DNA from: VRUE01 sp035266685
GTDB lineage: Bacteria; Actinomycetota; Thermoleophilia; Solirubrobacterales; 70-9
Direction: 5' to 3'
DNA: 22,932 nucleotides
NCBI GenBank assembly: GCA_035266685.1
Contig: DATFMX010000044.1
Coordinates: 1-22,932 of the forward strand
The notes below the pieces were generated by a model. The model saw nothing but the letters and a program-made list of their open reading frames with translations. It did not search any database and was not told the origin of the DNA. The translations under genes were made by a program, and so were the position numbers. This document shows, one piece after another, positions 7,319-14,504 of the stretch (its first letter is position 1; every line of letters starts with the position of its first letter).

Positions 7319-7392
7319 TCGGGGCGCCCGGATTCGAACCGGGGGCCTTCCCGACCCAAACGGGATGCGCTACCAGACTGCGCCACGCCCCG
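7319..7392 (-). tRNA. tRNA-Pro (anticodon TGG)
   Basis: A 74-nt cloverleaf on the minus strand. The acceptor CGGGGCG pairs with CGCCCCG and the discriminator is A. The anticodon stem TCCCG/CGGGA encloses loop TTTGGGT, giving anticodon TGG. The T arm contains GGTTCGAATCC. CCA is not encoded. The first base after the tRNA 3' end is the last base of the convergent upstream gene's stop codon. Confidence 0.96.
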
Positions 7393-7411
7393 AAAGCGTG
7401 ATTCTCAAGCC

Positions 7412-7417
7412 ATTCTA
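7412..7417 (-). promoter_or_regulatory. -10 element of tRNA-Pro overlapping a stop codon
   Basis: TAGAAT on the minus strand lies 19 nt before the tRNA-Pro 5' end. Its first three bases are the TAG stop of the HTH gene just upstream. No clear -35 element was seen, and read-through from the HTH gene is an alternative. Confidence 0.4.
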
Positions 7418-8062
7418 GGGCCACTCTTTTCGAACCGCATCCATCCACGCTCCGATCCGCGCTCGAAGATATGTGTCTGACGTCCTGACTTGGAGCACGC
7501 CGTATTTCGAACGCCAGCGGCGCCCTTTGAGCTGGCCGCTGTTCGACTTCCGCATGAACTTGACTTCCGATGGGGCAATCTCGAGGAGCACGCCCCAGAA
7601 AGCGCAAAGCTCACCGGGGTCCTGATCGGCGTGGTGCTGGAAGGCGAATTCGATCGGATGCTCGGTCAGCCGACGTATCCATCTGGCGCCCAGTCGGACG
7701 ACCGCCGGATCGGAGTTGCAGATCGAGACGACATTGCGGTCCCGCTTAAATCCCTCGCCGATGTACATGCAGACGAAATCGCGGAAGGTCGGCTCGGCGC
7801 AAAGCGTCGCGAATCCTTCGCGGCCCTGCTCGTAGGCTCGTTCGCGCCGCGCTCGGTACTTGGCCTGCATCGCCGCGGTGCCTCTTTCCTGCGCCTCCGT
7901 GGGCCACCTGGTGTTCGGCTTTCGCGGGATTGGCACATCCCGCACCCAGTCGTAGATCGTCGTGCGAGGAAGCGCAAGCTGTTCGACCAGCTCGTCGATC
8001 GTCAGCCTCTTCTCGATTCGAAGCTGCCTTGCCTTGTCTTTGATGTACGCCGGATACGCCAT
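7415..8062 (-). CDS. HTH protein with LAGLIDADG-like C-terminal module
   Basis: A 215-residue protein from the ATG at 8062. Residues 20-41 (TIDELVEQLALPRTTIYDWV) form a helix-turn-helix, followed by a basic linker. Residues 96-131 (FVCMYIGEGFKRDRNVVSICNSDP, continuing to WIRR) resemble the core of LAGLIDADG homing-endonuclease domains, in which an acidic residue follows a helix and strand containing paired small residues. The C-terminal KYGVLQVRTSDTYLRARI may be the matching second half. Nuclease activity is not shown; it may be a DNA-binding relic. Two in-frame ATGs lie upstream (8086, 8092), but they would place a palindromic operator inside the coding region, while a -10 hexamer sits 9 nt before 8062. 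GC is clearly below that of its neighbours, suggesting acquisition. Confidence 0.7.
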   Translation of the reverse strand: MAYPAYIKDKARQLRIEKRLTIDELVEQLALPRTTIYDWVRDVPIPRKPNTRWPTEAQERGTAAMQAKYRARRERAYEQGREGFATLCAEPTFRDFVCMYIGEGFKRDRNVVSICNSDPAVVRLGARWIRRLTEHPIEFAFQHHADQDPGELCAFWGVLLEIAPSEVKFMRKSNSGQLKGRRWRSKYGVLQVRTSDTYLRARIGAWMDAVRKEWP

Positions 8063-8069
8063 CGGTGAT

Positions 8070-8083
8070 CGAACGTATGTTCC
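8070..8083. promoter_or_regulatory. LexA/SOS-box-like operator
   Basis: The sequence CGAACGTATGTTCC fits the Gram-positive LexA consensus CGAACRNRYGTTYC at every position, with a perfect GAAC-N4-GTTC palindrome. It covers the candidate -10 hexamer TACGTT (minus strand, 8077-8072) of the HTH gene, 9 nt before its ATG. A repressor bound here would block that promoter. Whether this organism's LexA uses this consensus is inference. Confidence 0.55.
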
Positions 8084-8109
8084 CATCAGCATCGGACGGC
8101 TGGAATCGC

Positions 8110-8115
8110 TAGCGT
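8110..8115 (+). promoter_or_regulatory. -10 element of the DUF1015 operon
   Basis: TAGCGT lies 8 nt before the ATG at 8124 with no Shine-Dalgarno sequence between them, consistent with a leaderless first gene of the five-gene operon. Confidence 0.45.
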
Positions 8116-8123
8116 CCCGCCCG

Positions 8124-9410
8124 ATGGCCGACGTGCGCCCGATCTTTGCGACTCATTACGACCTGGGGGTCGTCGGGTCGCTGGAGAAAGTGGCGGCGCC
8201 GCCGTACGACGTGATCGACGGGGAGATGCGGGCGGAGCTGCTGGGGCGCTCGCCCTACAACGCGGTCGCAATCGACTTGCCGAAACCGTACGGGGAGAGC
8301 GGGCCGCAGGACACGGGCGACGACCCCTACGAGCGGGCGGCGCGGACGATCGCCGAGTGGCGCCAGGCGGGCGCGCTGGTCAGCGACTCCGAGCCGGCGA
8401 TCTGGGCGATGACCCAGGACTACACGGGGCCCGACGGCACGCCGCGCACCCGCCACGGGATCCTCGCCCGCGTGCGGGTCGAGGACTTCTCCGCCGGGCA
8501 GGTGCTGCCGCACGAGCGCACCCTGCCCGGGCCGAAGCAGGACCGGCTCGACCTCACCCGCGCCACCCACCACAACCTCTCGCCGATCTTCTCGCTCAGC
8601 ACCGAGGACCCCTGGCCGCTGGTCGCGGCGGCGATCGAGGGCGTCAAGCCGTGGGGCACGGCGAGCGATGAAACCGGCAGCCTGACCCGCGTCTGGCGGG
8701 TCGCCGAACCGGCGGTGCTCTCCGCGGTCACCGAACAGCAGGCCGGCGCCCGGCTGCTGATCGCCGACGGCCACCATCGCTACGAGACCGCGATCGCCTA
8801 CCGCGACGAGATCGGCGGCGAGGGCGACCACGAGTTCACGCTGATGGCGCTGACCGGGCTCGCCGACCCCGGCCTCACCGTCTTCCCCACCCACCGCCTG
8901 CTCTCCGGATTCCGCGACGACCCCGAGCGCCAGCGCCGCCTCGGCGAGGGTCTGCGCGAGCTCTTCGACGCGACCGAGGTGCCGCTCGAGCAGCTCGACC
9001 CGCTGGGCGAGGAGGGCGCCGGCGTCTTCGGCCTCTACGACTGCTTCCACCGCAAGGCCTTCCGCCTGCGGCTCAAGGACAGCGCCGTCGCCGCGCTCGA
9101 CCAGCAGCTCGCCGGCAAGCCCGAGGCCTACCGCCGGCTCGACGCGGCGATCCTCGAGACCCTGGTGCTGAAGGGCGTCGCCGGCCTCAGCGAAGACGAC
9201 ATCCTCGCCAAGCGCGGCCTCGGCTACTCGAAGAGCGTCGAGGACTCGCTTGCCCTGCTCGAGGACGGCTCCTACGACGTCGCCTTCGTCCTCCGCCCGA
9301 TCCCCGTCGACCAGACGCGGGCGATCTGCGAAAGCGACGAGAACATGCCGCCGAAGTCGACCTACTTCTTTCCCAAGGTCCTGACCGGGCTAGTGTTCAA
9401 CCCGGTTTGA
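8124..9410 (+). CDS. DUF1015 family protein
   Basis: A 428-residue protein of the DUF1015 family, whose usual length is about 400-450. The N-terminus VRPIFATHYDLGVVGSLEKVAAPPYDVI and the signature IADGHHRYETAIAYRDE (213-226, with HHRYE at 217-221) are diagnostic. The conserved His-His-Arg cluster suggests a catalytic or ligand-binding role, but the biochemical function is not established to my knowledge. The frame stays open 54 codons upstream across the neighbouring operator, but the conserved protein starts at the ATG at 8124. Its TGA overlaps the TTG start of the adenosyltransferase gene (TTGA), making it the first gene of a translationally coupled operon. Confidence 0.92.
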   Translation: MADVRPIFATHYDLGVVGSLEKVAAPPYDVIDGEMRAELLGRSPYNAVAIDLPKPYGESGPQDTGDDPYERAARTIAEWRQAGALVSDSEPAIWAMTQDYTGPDGTPRTRHGILARVRVEDFSAGQVLPHERTLPGPKQDRLDLTRATHHNLSPIFSLSTEDPWPLVAAAIEGVKPWGTASDETGSLTRVWRVAEPAVLSAVTEQQAGARLLIADGHHRYETAIAYRDEIGGEGDHEFTLMALTGLADPGLTVFPTHRLLSGFRDDPERQRRLGEGLRELFDATEVPLEQLDPLGEEGAGVFGLYDCFHRKAFRLRLKDSAVAALDQQLAGKPEAYRRLDAAILETLVLKGVAGLSEDDILAKRGLGYSKSVEDSLALLEDGSYDVAFVLRPIPVDQTRAICESDENMPPKSTYFFPKVLTGLVFNPV

Positions 9411-9979
9411 CGAAGATCTACACCAGAAAGGGCGACGACGGCACGACCTCGCTCTGGTACGGCGGCCGGGTGCCCAAGCACCACGGCCGCACCGAGGCCT
9501 ACGGAGCGCTCGACGAAGCCTGCTCGCAACTCGGCGTCGCCCGCGCCCTCTGCGGCGCCGAGCACGCCGAGCTGGCCGGCGACATCCTGCGCCTGCAGGA
9601 CGACATCTTCGTCGCCGGCGCCGAGCTGGCGACCGCGCCGCAGGCGAGCGAGCGGCTCGAAGACGGGATCAGCCGCACGACCGAGGGGATGGTCGCCGAG
9701 CTGGAGCAGGCGATCGACCGCTACATGGACCGGGTCGAGCTGCCGCCGCAGTTCGTCATCCCCGGCGGCAACCAGCTCTCCGCCCAGCTCGACGTCGCCC
9801 GCACTACGATCCGCCGCGCCGAGCGCCGCATCACCGAGCTCGGCGAAGGCGGCGAGCAGATCGCCGAGACGGTGATCCACTTCGTCAACCGAGCCTCCGA
9901 CCTCGCCTACGCGATGGCGCGCTTCGCAGACGTCGACGAGCCGGCGCTGTTCGAAGGGCGCCGCAAGGCGAAGCAGTGA
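9407..9979 (+). CDS. pduO: Cob(I)alamin adenosyltransferase, PduO type
   Basis: It transfers the adenosyl group of ATP to cob(I)alamin to make coenzyme B12, needed for example by methylmalonyl-CoA mutase. The 190-residue length is typical. The N-terminal ATP-binding motif TRKGDDGTTSLWYGG is complete. The catalytic helix is VIPGGNQLSAQLDVARTTIRRAERR, followed by the conserved FVNRASDLAYAMAR segment. TTG start overlaps the DUF1015 stop by 4 bp and the stop overlaps the OsmC GTG by 4 bp. A cobalamin cofactor enzyme next to CoA-metabolism genes would suit propionyl-CoA handling, but no mutase is in the window. Confidence 0.95.
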   Translation: MTKIYTRKGDDGTTSLWYGGRVPKHHGRTEAYGALDEACSQLGVARALCGAEHAELAGDILRLQDDIFVAGAELATAPQASERLEDGISRTTEGMVAELEQAIDRYMDRVELPPQFVIPGGNQLSAQLDVARTTIRRAERRITELGEGGEQIAETVIHFVNRASDLAYAMARFADVDEPALFEGRRKAKQ

Positions 9980-10374
9980 GGGTCGTCGCCCGCCGACGCG
10001 AGGGTTTCACCCACGAGGTCGAGATCGAGGGCGGCCACACGATCGTCATCGACGAGCCGCCGGAGAAGGGCGGCGCCGACCTCGGCCCGCCGCCGACCCG
10101 GCTCGTCGCCGGCGCGCTCGCCGGCTGCATCGCGGTGACGATGGAGATGTACGCGGAGCGCAAGGGCTGGGACCTCGGCGCGGTCGAGGTCGAGGTCGAC
10201 GTCTCCTACGAGGCCCACCTGCCGCGCGCCTTCGACGTCGTCCTGCGCCTGCCGGCCGGGCTGAGCGAGGAGCAGAAGCAACGGCTGACCGTCGTCGCCC
10301 GCAAATGCCCCGTCCACAAGCTGCTGGCCGGCGAGACCGCGGTCAGCGTCTCCGACCGGGTCGAGCCGCTCTAG
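9976..10374 (+). CDS. OsmC/Ohr family protein
   Basis: A 132-residue OsmC-fold protein. The two signature cysteines are present: Cys51 in ALAGCIAVTM and Cys111 in ARKCPVHKLL. In the family they form a thiol-based hydroperoxide reductase site, and the dimer sits in the cytoplasm. The segment PPPTRLVAGALAGC is typical of the OsmC-like (YhfA-type) branch rather than of classical Ohr, so organic peroxide is only one possible substrate. GTG start overlaps the preceding stop in GTGA. Its TAG overlaps the next GTG by one base. Confidence 0.92.
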   Translation: MRVVARRREGFTHEVEIEGGHTIVIDEPPEKGGADLGPPPTRLVAGALAGCIAVTMEMYAERKGWDLGAVEVEVDVSYEAHLPRAFDVVLRLPAGLSEEQKQRLTVVARKCPVHKLLAGETAVSVSDRVEPL

Positions 10375-11186
10375 TGGACCTCGGCCTGAAAGGGCGCGCC
10401 TGCGTCGTCACCGGCGCCAGCAGCGGGATCGGGCGCGAGACGGCGCGGCTGCTCTGCGCCGAGGGCGCCAACGTGGTGCTGGTCGGCCGCGGCGAGGAGC
10501 GGCTGCTCGAGGCGCAGGGCGAGGCGGTCGCGGCCGGCAGCGCTGCCGGAGGTGGCGCCCAGCGGCTGGCGCTCGACGTCACCGACCTCGACGCCGGTGA
10601 GCGGATGCTGGCCATGGCGACGGAGCTCTACGGCGGCCTCGATGTGCTCGTCAACAACGCCGGGACCGCCCAGTGGCGGCAGCTCGAGGAGGTCCCCGAC
10701 GAGGACTGGTACGCCCAGTACGAGCTCAACGTGATGGCGCCGCTGCGGGCGATGCGGGCGGCAGCGCCGCCGATGGCCGAGCGCGGCTGGGGCCGCGTCG
10801 TCAACGTCTGCTCGACCGCGGGCAAGCGCCCCTCGGCGGCGATGCCCGAGTACTCGGTCGCCAAGGCGGCCGAGCTCTCGCTCTCGCGCCTCTTCGCCGA
10901 CCGCTACGCGAAGCGCGGCGTGCTGGTCAACGCGATCTGTCCCGGGCCGGTCGAATCGGAGATGTGGATGGACTCCGGCGGCCTGCTCGACCAGTCGCAC
11001 GCAATGTCAGACGCCGAGAGCCGCGAGGCGGCGCTGGCCGAAGCCGGCGCCAAGCGCCCGATCGGCCGCCTCGCCGAGGTCGGCGAGATCGCCGGCGCGA
11101 TCGCCTTCCTCTGCTCCGAGCGCGCCTCCTACGTCGCCGGCGCCGCCTGGTCGGTCGACGGGGGCACCGTGCAGGTCATCATTTGA
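10374..11186 (+). CDS. Short-chain dehydrogenase/reductase (classical SDR)
   Basis: A 270-residue NAD(P)-dependent oxidoreductase. The cofactor loop TGASSGIG is at 13-20 and NNAG at 94-97. The catalytic residues are Asn119, Ser147, Tyr160 and Lys164 (YSVAK). The C-terminal GRLAEVGEIAGAIAFLCSE and VDGGTVQVI segments close the fold. No acidic residue marks NAD preference: the second strand ends VVLVGRGEER, whose Arg suggests NADP. Substrate is unknown. The GTG start overlaps the OsmC stop by one base (TAGTG), and the stop overlaps the NUDIX TTG in TTGA. Confidence 0.93.
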   Translation: MDLGLKGRACVVTGASSGIGRETARLLCAEGANVVLVGRGEERLLEAQGEAVAAGSAAGGGAQRLALDVTDLDAGERMLAMATELYGGLDVLVNNAGTAQWRQLEEVPDEDWYAQYELNVMAPLRAMRAAAPPMAERGWGRVVNVCSTAGKRPSAAMPEYSVAKAAELSLSRLFADRYAKRGVLVNAICPGPVESEMWMDSGGLLDQSHAMSDAESREAALAEAGAKRPIGRLAEVGEIAGAIAFLCSERASYVAGAAWSVDGGTVQVII

Positions 11187-11671
11187 CCGAGGCCGCGGTC
11201 CTCTTGCCGCTCTACGGCTGGCCGGACGATCCGGGCCTGGTCTTCACCGAGCGGCGCGCCGACATGCGGCGTCACGCGGGCGAGATCTCCTTTCCCGGCG
11301 GGCGCCGGGACGAGGCCGACGCCGACCTCGCGGCGACGGCGCTGCGCGAGGCCGAGGAGGAGATCGCGCTCGATCCCGCGGCGGTCGAGCTCGGCGAGCA
11401 GCTGCCGACGACCGGCACCTTCGTCACCGGCTATCGCATCCACCCCTTCGTCGGCCGCATCCCCCACCCCGGCGAGCTCGATCTGCGGCCGAACCCGGCC
11501 GAGGTCGAGACCCTGCTCACCTTCTCACTGGCGCTGCTGCGCGAGGGCTACGCGATGCGCCGCCTGGTCCGCCGCGGCGTGCCGATCCACACCCCCACCT
11601 ACGAGGTCGAAGGCCACCTGATCTGGGGCGCAACCGCCCGAATCGTGGGCGACTTGCTAGAGCGGGCCTGA
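11183..11671 (+). CDS. nudL: CoA pyrophosphatase, NUDIX family (NudL-like)
   Basis: The enzyme cleaves CoA, acyl-CoA or oxidised CoA to 3',5'-ADP and 4'-phosphopantetheine. The 162-residue protein has the CoA-hydrolase signature FTERRADMRRHAGEISFPGG, followed by a NUDIX box with the NudL spacing, GGRRDEADADLAATALREAEEE. The arrangement is very close to what I remember of E. coli NudL, which also has a non-Gly residue near the box end. Start TTG overlaps the SDR stop (TTGA). It is the last gene of the operon, and its stop lies in a hairpin shared with the convergent peroxiredoxin gene. Confidence 0.9.
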   Translation: MTEAAVLLPLYGWPDDPGLVFTERRADMRRHAGEISFPGGRRDEADADLAATALREAEEEIALDPAAVELGEQLPTTGTFVTGYRIHPFVGRIPHPGELDLRPNPAEVETLLTFSLALLREGYAMRRLVRRGVPIHTPTYEVEGHLIWGATARIVGDLLERA

Positions 11672-11684
11672 GGGGCGTCTCAGG
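11667..11684. terminator. Candidate bidirectional hairpin between convergent genes
   Basis: CCTGAG (11667-11672), loop GGGCGT, CTCAGG (11679-11684) is a perfect 6-bp stem. The TGA stop of the NUDIX gene and the TGA stop of the peroxiredoxin gene form the two arms. There is no T tract, so termination would not be of the classical intrinsic type. Confidence 0.35.
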
Positions 11685-12345
11685 ACTTGCTGGGCTGGGG
11701 GACGATTCGGATATACGGACGGGGCTCCTCCCAGCCGTCCGGGTAGATCTCCTTCGCTTCCTCGTTGGAGACCGAGCCGCCGATGATCACCTTGTCCCCC
11801 AGGTTCCACTGGGCGGGGGTCGCGACTTTGTGCTCCGCCGTGAGCTGCAGCGAGTCGATCACGCGCAGCACCTCGTCGAAGTTGCGCCCGGTCGTCATCG
11901 GGTAGATGAGGATCAGTTTGACCTTCTTGTCGGGGCCGACGACGAAGACGTTGCGCACCGTCTGGTTGTCAACCGGCGTGCGGTCGCCGGGGTCGCCGGA
12001 CACCTCCGCCGGCAGCATCCCGTAGAGCTTCGAGACGTTGAAATCGGCGTCGCTGATGATCGGGTAGTTGGGCGCCGTGCCCTGCGTCTCCTCGATGTCC
12101 TTCGCCCACTCCTCGTGCTTGCCGAGCGGGTCGACCGAGAGACCGATCACCTTGACGCCCCGCTTCGCGAACTCCGGCTCGATGCTGGCCATGTAGCCGA
12201 GCTCGGTCGTGCAGACGGGCGTGAAGTCCTTCGGGTGGGAGAAGAGGACGGCCCACGAGTCGCCGATCCAGTCGTGGAACTTGATCCGGCCCTCCGTCGT
12301 ATCGGCCTCGAAATCGGGTGCTTCGTCACCAATCTTCAGCGCCAT
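11680..12345 (-). CDS. 1-Cys peroxiredoxin (Prx6 type)
   Basis: A 221-residue thiol peroxidase of the Prx6/1-Cys class. The peroxidatic Cys45 lies in HPKDFTPVCTTELG. The long C-terminal region (from about 160) with PAQWNLGDKVIIG and the end YPDGWEEPRPYIRIVPQP are characteristic of the class. No resolving cysteine was found, so reduction needs an external thiol. A strong Shine-Dalgarno sequence, AGGAG, precedes the ATG by about 8 nt, unlike the leaderless genes nearby. A TACGCT hexamer about 26 nt upstream could be its own -10. It lies 78 bp downstream of the Rossmann-protein gene on the same strand. Confidence 0.95.
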   Translation of the reverse strand: MALKIGDEAPDFEADTTEGRIKFHDWIGDSWAVLFSHPKDFTPVCTTELGYMASIEPEFAKRGVKVIGLSVDPLGKHEEWAKDIEETQGTAPNYPIISDADFNVSKLYGMLPAEVSGDPGDRTPVDNQTVRNVFVVGPDKKVKLILIYPMTTGRNFDEVLRVIDSLQLTAEHKVATPAQWNLGDKVIIGGSVSNEEAKEIYPDGWEEPRPYIRIVPQPSKS

Positions 12346-12423
12346 CGGACCGCTCCTCTCGAACTCGCGTCAGCGTATTTGCCTGAATTCCCATCCGAGT
12401 TTAGAGATATGCGGATGGCGCCC

Positions 12424-12936
12424 TCACTTCTCCAGCATGTCGACGATTCCGCCGATCGCCGCGTCGGTCCAGATGTCGATCGGATCGCTCCAGGTCTCGT
12501 CGTCGAAGGGGTCGACGAGAAGGCAGGCGATCGGCAGGTTCCAGGTTTCCGAGGCCGCCTCGACCGCCTCTTTGCCGTGCGCCAGCAGCACCGGGTCGAC
12601 GCTTCCCTTGCCGTCGTAGACGAAGCCGCGCACCGGCGTTTCGACGATCCGCTCCAGCACCCGGTCGAGCCTCGGCCCATGCAGCGCCGCCAGCTCCTCC
12701 TCGTCTCCTTCGGCCGAGCCGAGCAGCCAGGCGATGACGCTGACGTCCTCGATCAGCTCGAGCACGGTGCCGGGCTCGGCCGGGTCCGCGAGCGCCGGCT
12801 CGATCCCCGACTGCTCGATCAGCGCCAGGCCTTCGCGGTGGCGGCTCGTCCCCCGCACCTGCCAGCCGCGGCGCAGCAGCCGCTCGCCCACCGCGCGGCC
12901 ACGACAGCCGCAGCCGACGATCAGCGCCCGCGCCAC
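12424..12936 (-). CDS. Small Rossmann-fold NAD(P)-binding protein
   Basis: A 170-residue protein from the GTG at 12936. The N-terminus ARALIVGCGCRGRAVGERLLRRG is a Rossmann dinucleotide-binding motif (GCGCRG at 8-13), followed by an Arg-rich second strand end (VRGTSRHREG) suggesting NADP. The rest (VSVIAWLLGSAEGDEEELAAL and VRGFVYDGKGSVDP) resembles short atypical epimerase-like proteins without a YxxxK catalytic motif. So it may bind cofactor without classical SDR catalysis. The frame is open about 50 codons further upstream, but that part is basic junk overlapping the next gene. GTG follows a GAGGAT ribosome-binding site, and the gene is probably cotranscribed with the membrane protein gene upstream. 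Confidence 0.75.
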   Translation of the reverse strand: MARALIVGCGCRGRAVGERLLRRGWQVRGTSRHREGLALIEQSGIEPALADPAEPGTVLELIEDVSVIAWLLGSAEGDEEELAALHGPRLDRVLERIVETPVRGFVYDGKGSVDPVLLAHGKEAVEAASETWNLPIACLLVDPFDDETWSDPIDIWTDAAIGGIVDMLEK

Positions 12937-12946
12937 TCGTCCATCC

Positions 12947-13237
12947 TCATGCCCCGAACGGGTCGCCCCGCCGCATCCGCTCCAGCTCCTCCGCTTCGAC
13001 CTCGACCCGCAGCGCAGCCTCGTCGACCTCCGGGGCGCCGCGCCGGCGCCGCATCTCGTTCTGCGCCTCGAGCATCTGGCGCACATCGTCGATTTCGTTC
13101 TGCGCCTCGACCTCGGGGCTGCGCGTCGGCTTCCAGTCCACCAGCTCGGCGGCGCTGCCCTGATAGAAGTGGCCGACCACCAGCAGCGCGCCGATGATCA
13201 ACGCGAGCATCCCGACAGTGAGCAGCATGAAGCCCAT
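12947..13237 (-). CDS. Small single-pass membrane protein
   Basis: A 96-residue protein I do not recognise. Residues 2-23 form one strong transmembrane helix (GFMLLTVGMLALIIGALLVV). The rest is a highly charged cytoplasmic tail predicted helical, with EIDDVRQMLEAQNEMRRRRG and RVEVEAEELERMRRG as possible coiled-coil segments. It is the first gene of a minus-strand unit, with TATGCT 8 nt before the ATG, divergent from the thiolase. The next gene on the strand starts 10 bp after its stop. Confidence 0.7.
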   Translation of the reverse strand: MGFMLLTVGMLALIIGALLVVGHFYQGSAAELVDWKPTRSPEVEAQNEIDDVRQMLEAQNEMRRRRGAPEVDEAALRVEVEAEELERMRRGDPFGA

Positions 13238-13245
13238 GACCGCCG

Positions 13246-13251
13246 AGCATA
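13246..13251 (-). promoter_or_regulatory. -10 element of the small membrane protein gene
   Basis: TATGCT on the minus strand lies 8 nt before the ATG at 13237. It forms a divergent promoter pair with the candidate thiolase promoter only about 20 bp away. Confidence 0.45.
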
Positions 13252-13271
13252 CGCTGCCGTTCCCCGTCGCC

Positions 13272-13277
13272 TTTAAT
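13272..13277 (+). promoter_or_regulatory. Candidate -10 element of the beta-oxidation cluster
   Basis: TTTAAT lies 7 nt before the thiolase ATG at 13285, in an otherwise GC-rich gap, with no Shine-Dalgarno sequence. It departs from TANNNT at the second base, so support is weaker. Confidence 0.35.
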
Positions 13278-13284
13278 CCCCTCG

Positions 13285-14487
13285 ATGGCTGACGCCTACA
13301 TAGTCGATGCGATCCGCACCCCGATGGGCTCCTACCGCGGCGCCCTCTCCGGCGTGCGGCCCGACGACCTCGCCGCGCACACGATCCGCGCCGTGGTCGA
13401 GCGCAGCGGCGTCGACCCGGGCGAGATCACCGACGTCTACTTCGGCGCCGCCAACCAGTCGGGCGAGGACAACCGCGATGTCGCGCGGATGGCGGCGCTG
13501 CTCGCCGGCCTGCCGCAGAGCGTGCCGGGGGCGACGGTCAACCGGCTCTGCGCCTCGGGGCTGGAGGCGGTCAACTGCGCCGCTCGCGCGGTCAAGCTCG
13601 GCGAGGGGGACTTCTACCTCGCCGGCGGGGTCGAGTCGATGAGCCGCGCGCCCTGGGTGGTCGAGAAGCCCGAGCGCGCCCTGCCGCGCGGACCGCAGAC
13701 GATGCACGACACGACGCTCGGCTGGCGGATGATCAACCCGCGGATGGCCGAGCTCGGCGTCTCCACCGAGTCGATGGGCGAGACCGGCGAGAACGTCGCC
13801 GAGCGCTACGGGGTGAGCCGCGAGGGCCAGGACGCCTTCGCCCTGCGCAGCCACCGGCGCGCTGTGGCCGCCTCCGAGTCCGGGAAGTTCGCCGAGGAGA
13901 TCGTCCCGATCGAGGCGCCCAGGGGACGCCGCGAAACCGTCCTGGTCGAGGCCGACGAGGGTCCGCGCCCCGACGCCTCGCTGGAGAAGATGGCGGCGCT
14001 GCGGCCGGTCTTCCGCGAGGAGGGCACGGTGACCGCCGGCAACGCCTCGACCCTCAACGACGGCGCCGCCTGCCTGCTGATCGCCTCCGCGGCCGGGGTC
14101 GAGAAGCTCGGCGCCGAGCCGCTGGCGCGCGTCCTGGCCAGCGGCGTCGCCGGCGTCGACCCCGCCTACATGGGCATCGGCCCGGCCGTCGCCGTGCCGC
14201 GCGCCCTCGCCGCCGCCGGGCTGGAGCTCGACCAGATCGACCTGATCGAGCTCAACGAGGCCTTCGCCTCCCAGGTCCTCGCCTGCGCCCGCGAGCTCGG
14301 CATCGACGAAGAGCGGCTCAACGTCAACGGCGGCGCGATCGCGCTCGGCCACCCGCTCGGCTGCTCCGGCGCCCGCCTGACGACGACCCTGGTCCGCGAG
14401 CTGCGCCGCCGCGGCGGCAAGTACGGCATCGCCACCATGTGCGTAGGCGTCGGCCAGGGCCTCGCCACCGTCTTCGAAGCGCTCTGA
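13285..14487 (+). CDS. Acetyl-CoA acyltransferase (thiolase)
   Basis: A 400-residue thiolase that cleaves 3-ketoacyl-CoA with CoA, the last step of a beta-oxidation turn. Nucleophile Cys89 is in NRLCASGLEAV. His356 lies in GGAIALGHPLGCSGAR and Cys386 in CVGVGQG, so the catalytic set is complete. The RAPWVVEKPE and DTTLGWRMINPRM segments resemble the 3-oxoadipyl-CoA/PcaF-PaaJ branch, so aromatic-derived substrates are possible. It heads the 13-20 kb cluster that supplies the other three enzymes of the cycle. Confidence 0.95.
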   Translation: MADAYIVDAIRTPMGSYRGALSGVRPDDLAAHTIRAVVERSGVDPGEITDVYFGAANQSGEDNRDVARMAALLAGLPQSVPGATVNRLCASGLEAVNCAARAVKLGEGDFYLAGGVESMSRAPWVVEKPERALPRGPQTMHDTTLGWRMINPRMAELGVSTESMGETGENVAERYGVSREGQDAFALRSHRRAVAASESGKFAEEIVPIEAPRGRRETVLVEADEGPRPDASLEKMAALRPVFREEGTVTAGNASTLNDGAACLLIASAAGVEKLGAEPLARVLASGVAGVDPAYMGIGPAVAVPRALAAAGLELDQIDLIELNEAFASQVLACARELGIDEERLNVNGGAIALGHPLGCSGARLTTTLVRELRRRGGKYGIATMCVGVGQGLATVFEAL

Positions 14488-14489
14488 GG

Positions 14490-14495
14490 TAGCCT
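14490..14495 (+). promoter_or_regulatory. Candidate internal -10 element
   Basis: TAGCCT lies 9 nt before the aminotransferase ATG at 14505 and just after the thiolase stop. It may give the downstream genes their own promoter. Confidence 0.3.
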
Positions 14496-14504
14496 CGCGC
14501 GGCG

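Noticed and set aside
637..7392. The two tRNA genes as left and right ends of one integrated element
   Set aside because: They have different sequences and anticodons, no shared att-like repeat was seen beyond the common T-arm motif, and housekeeping-type genes lie between them.
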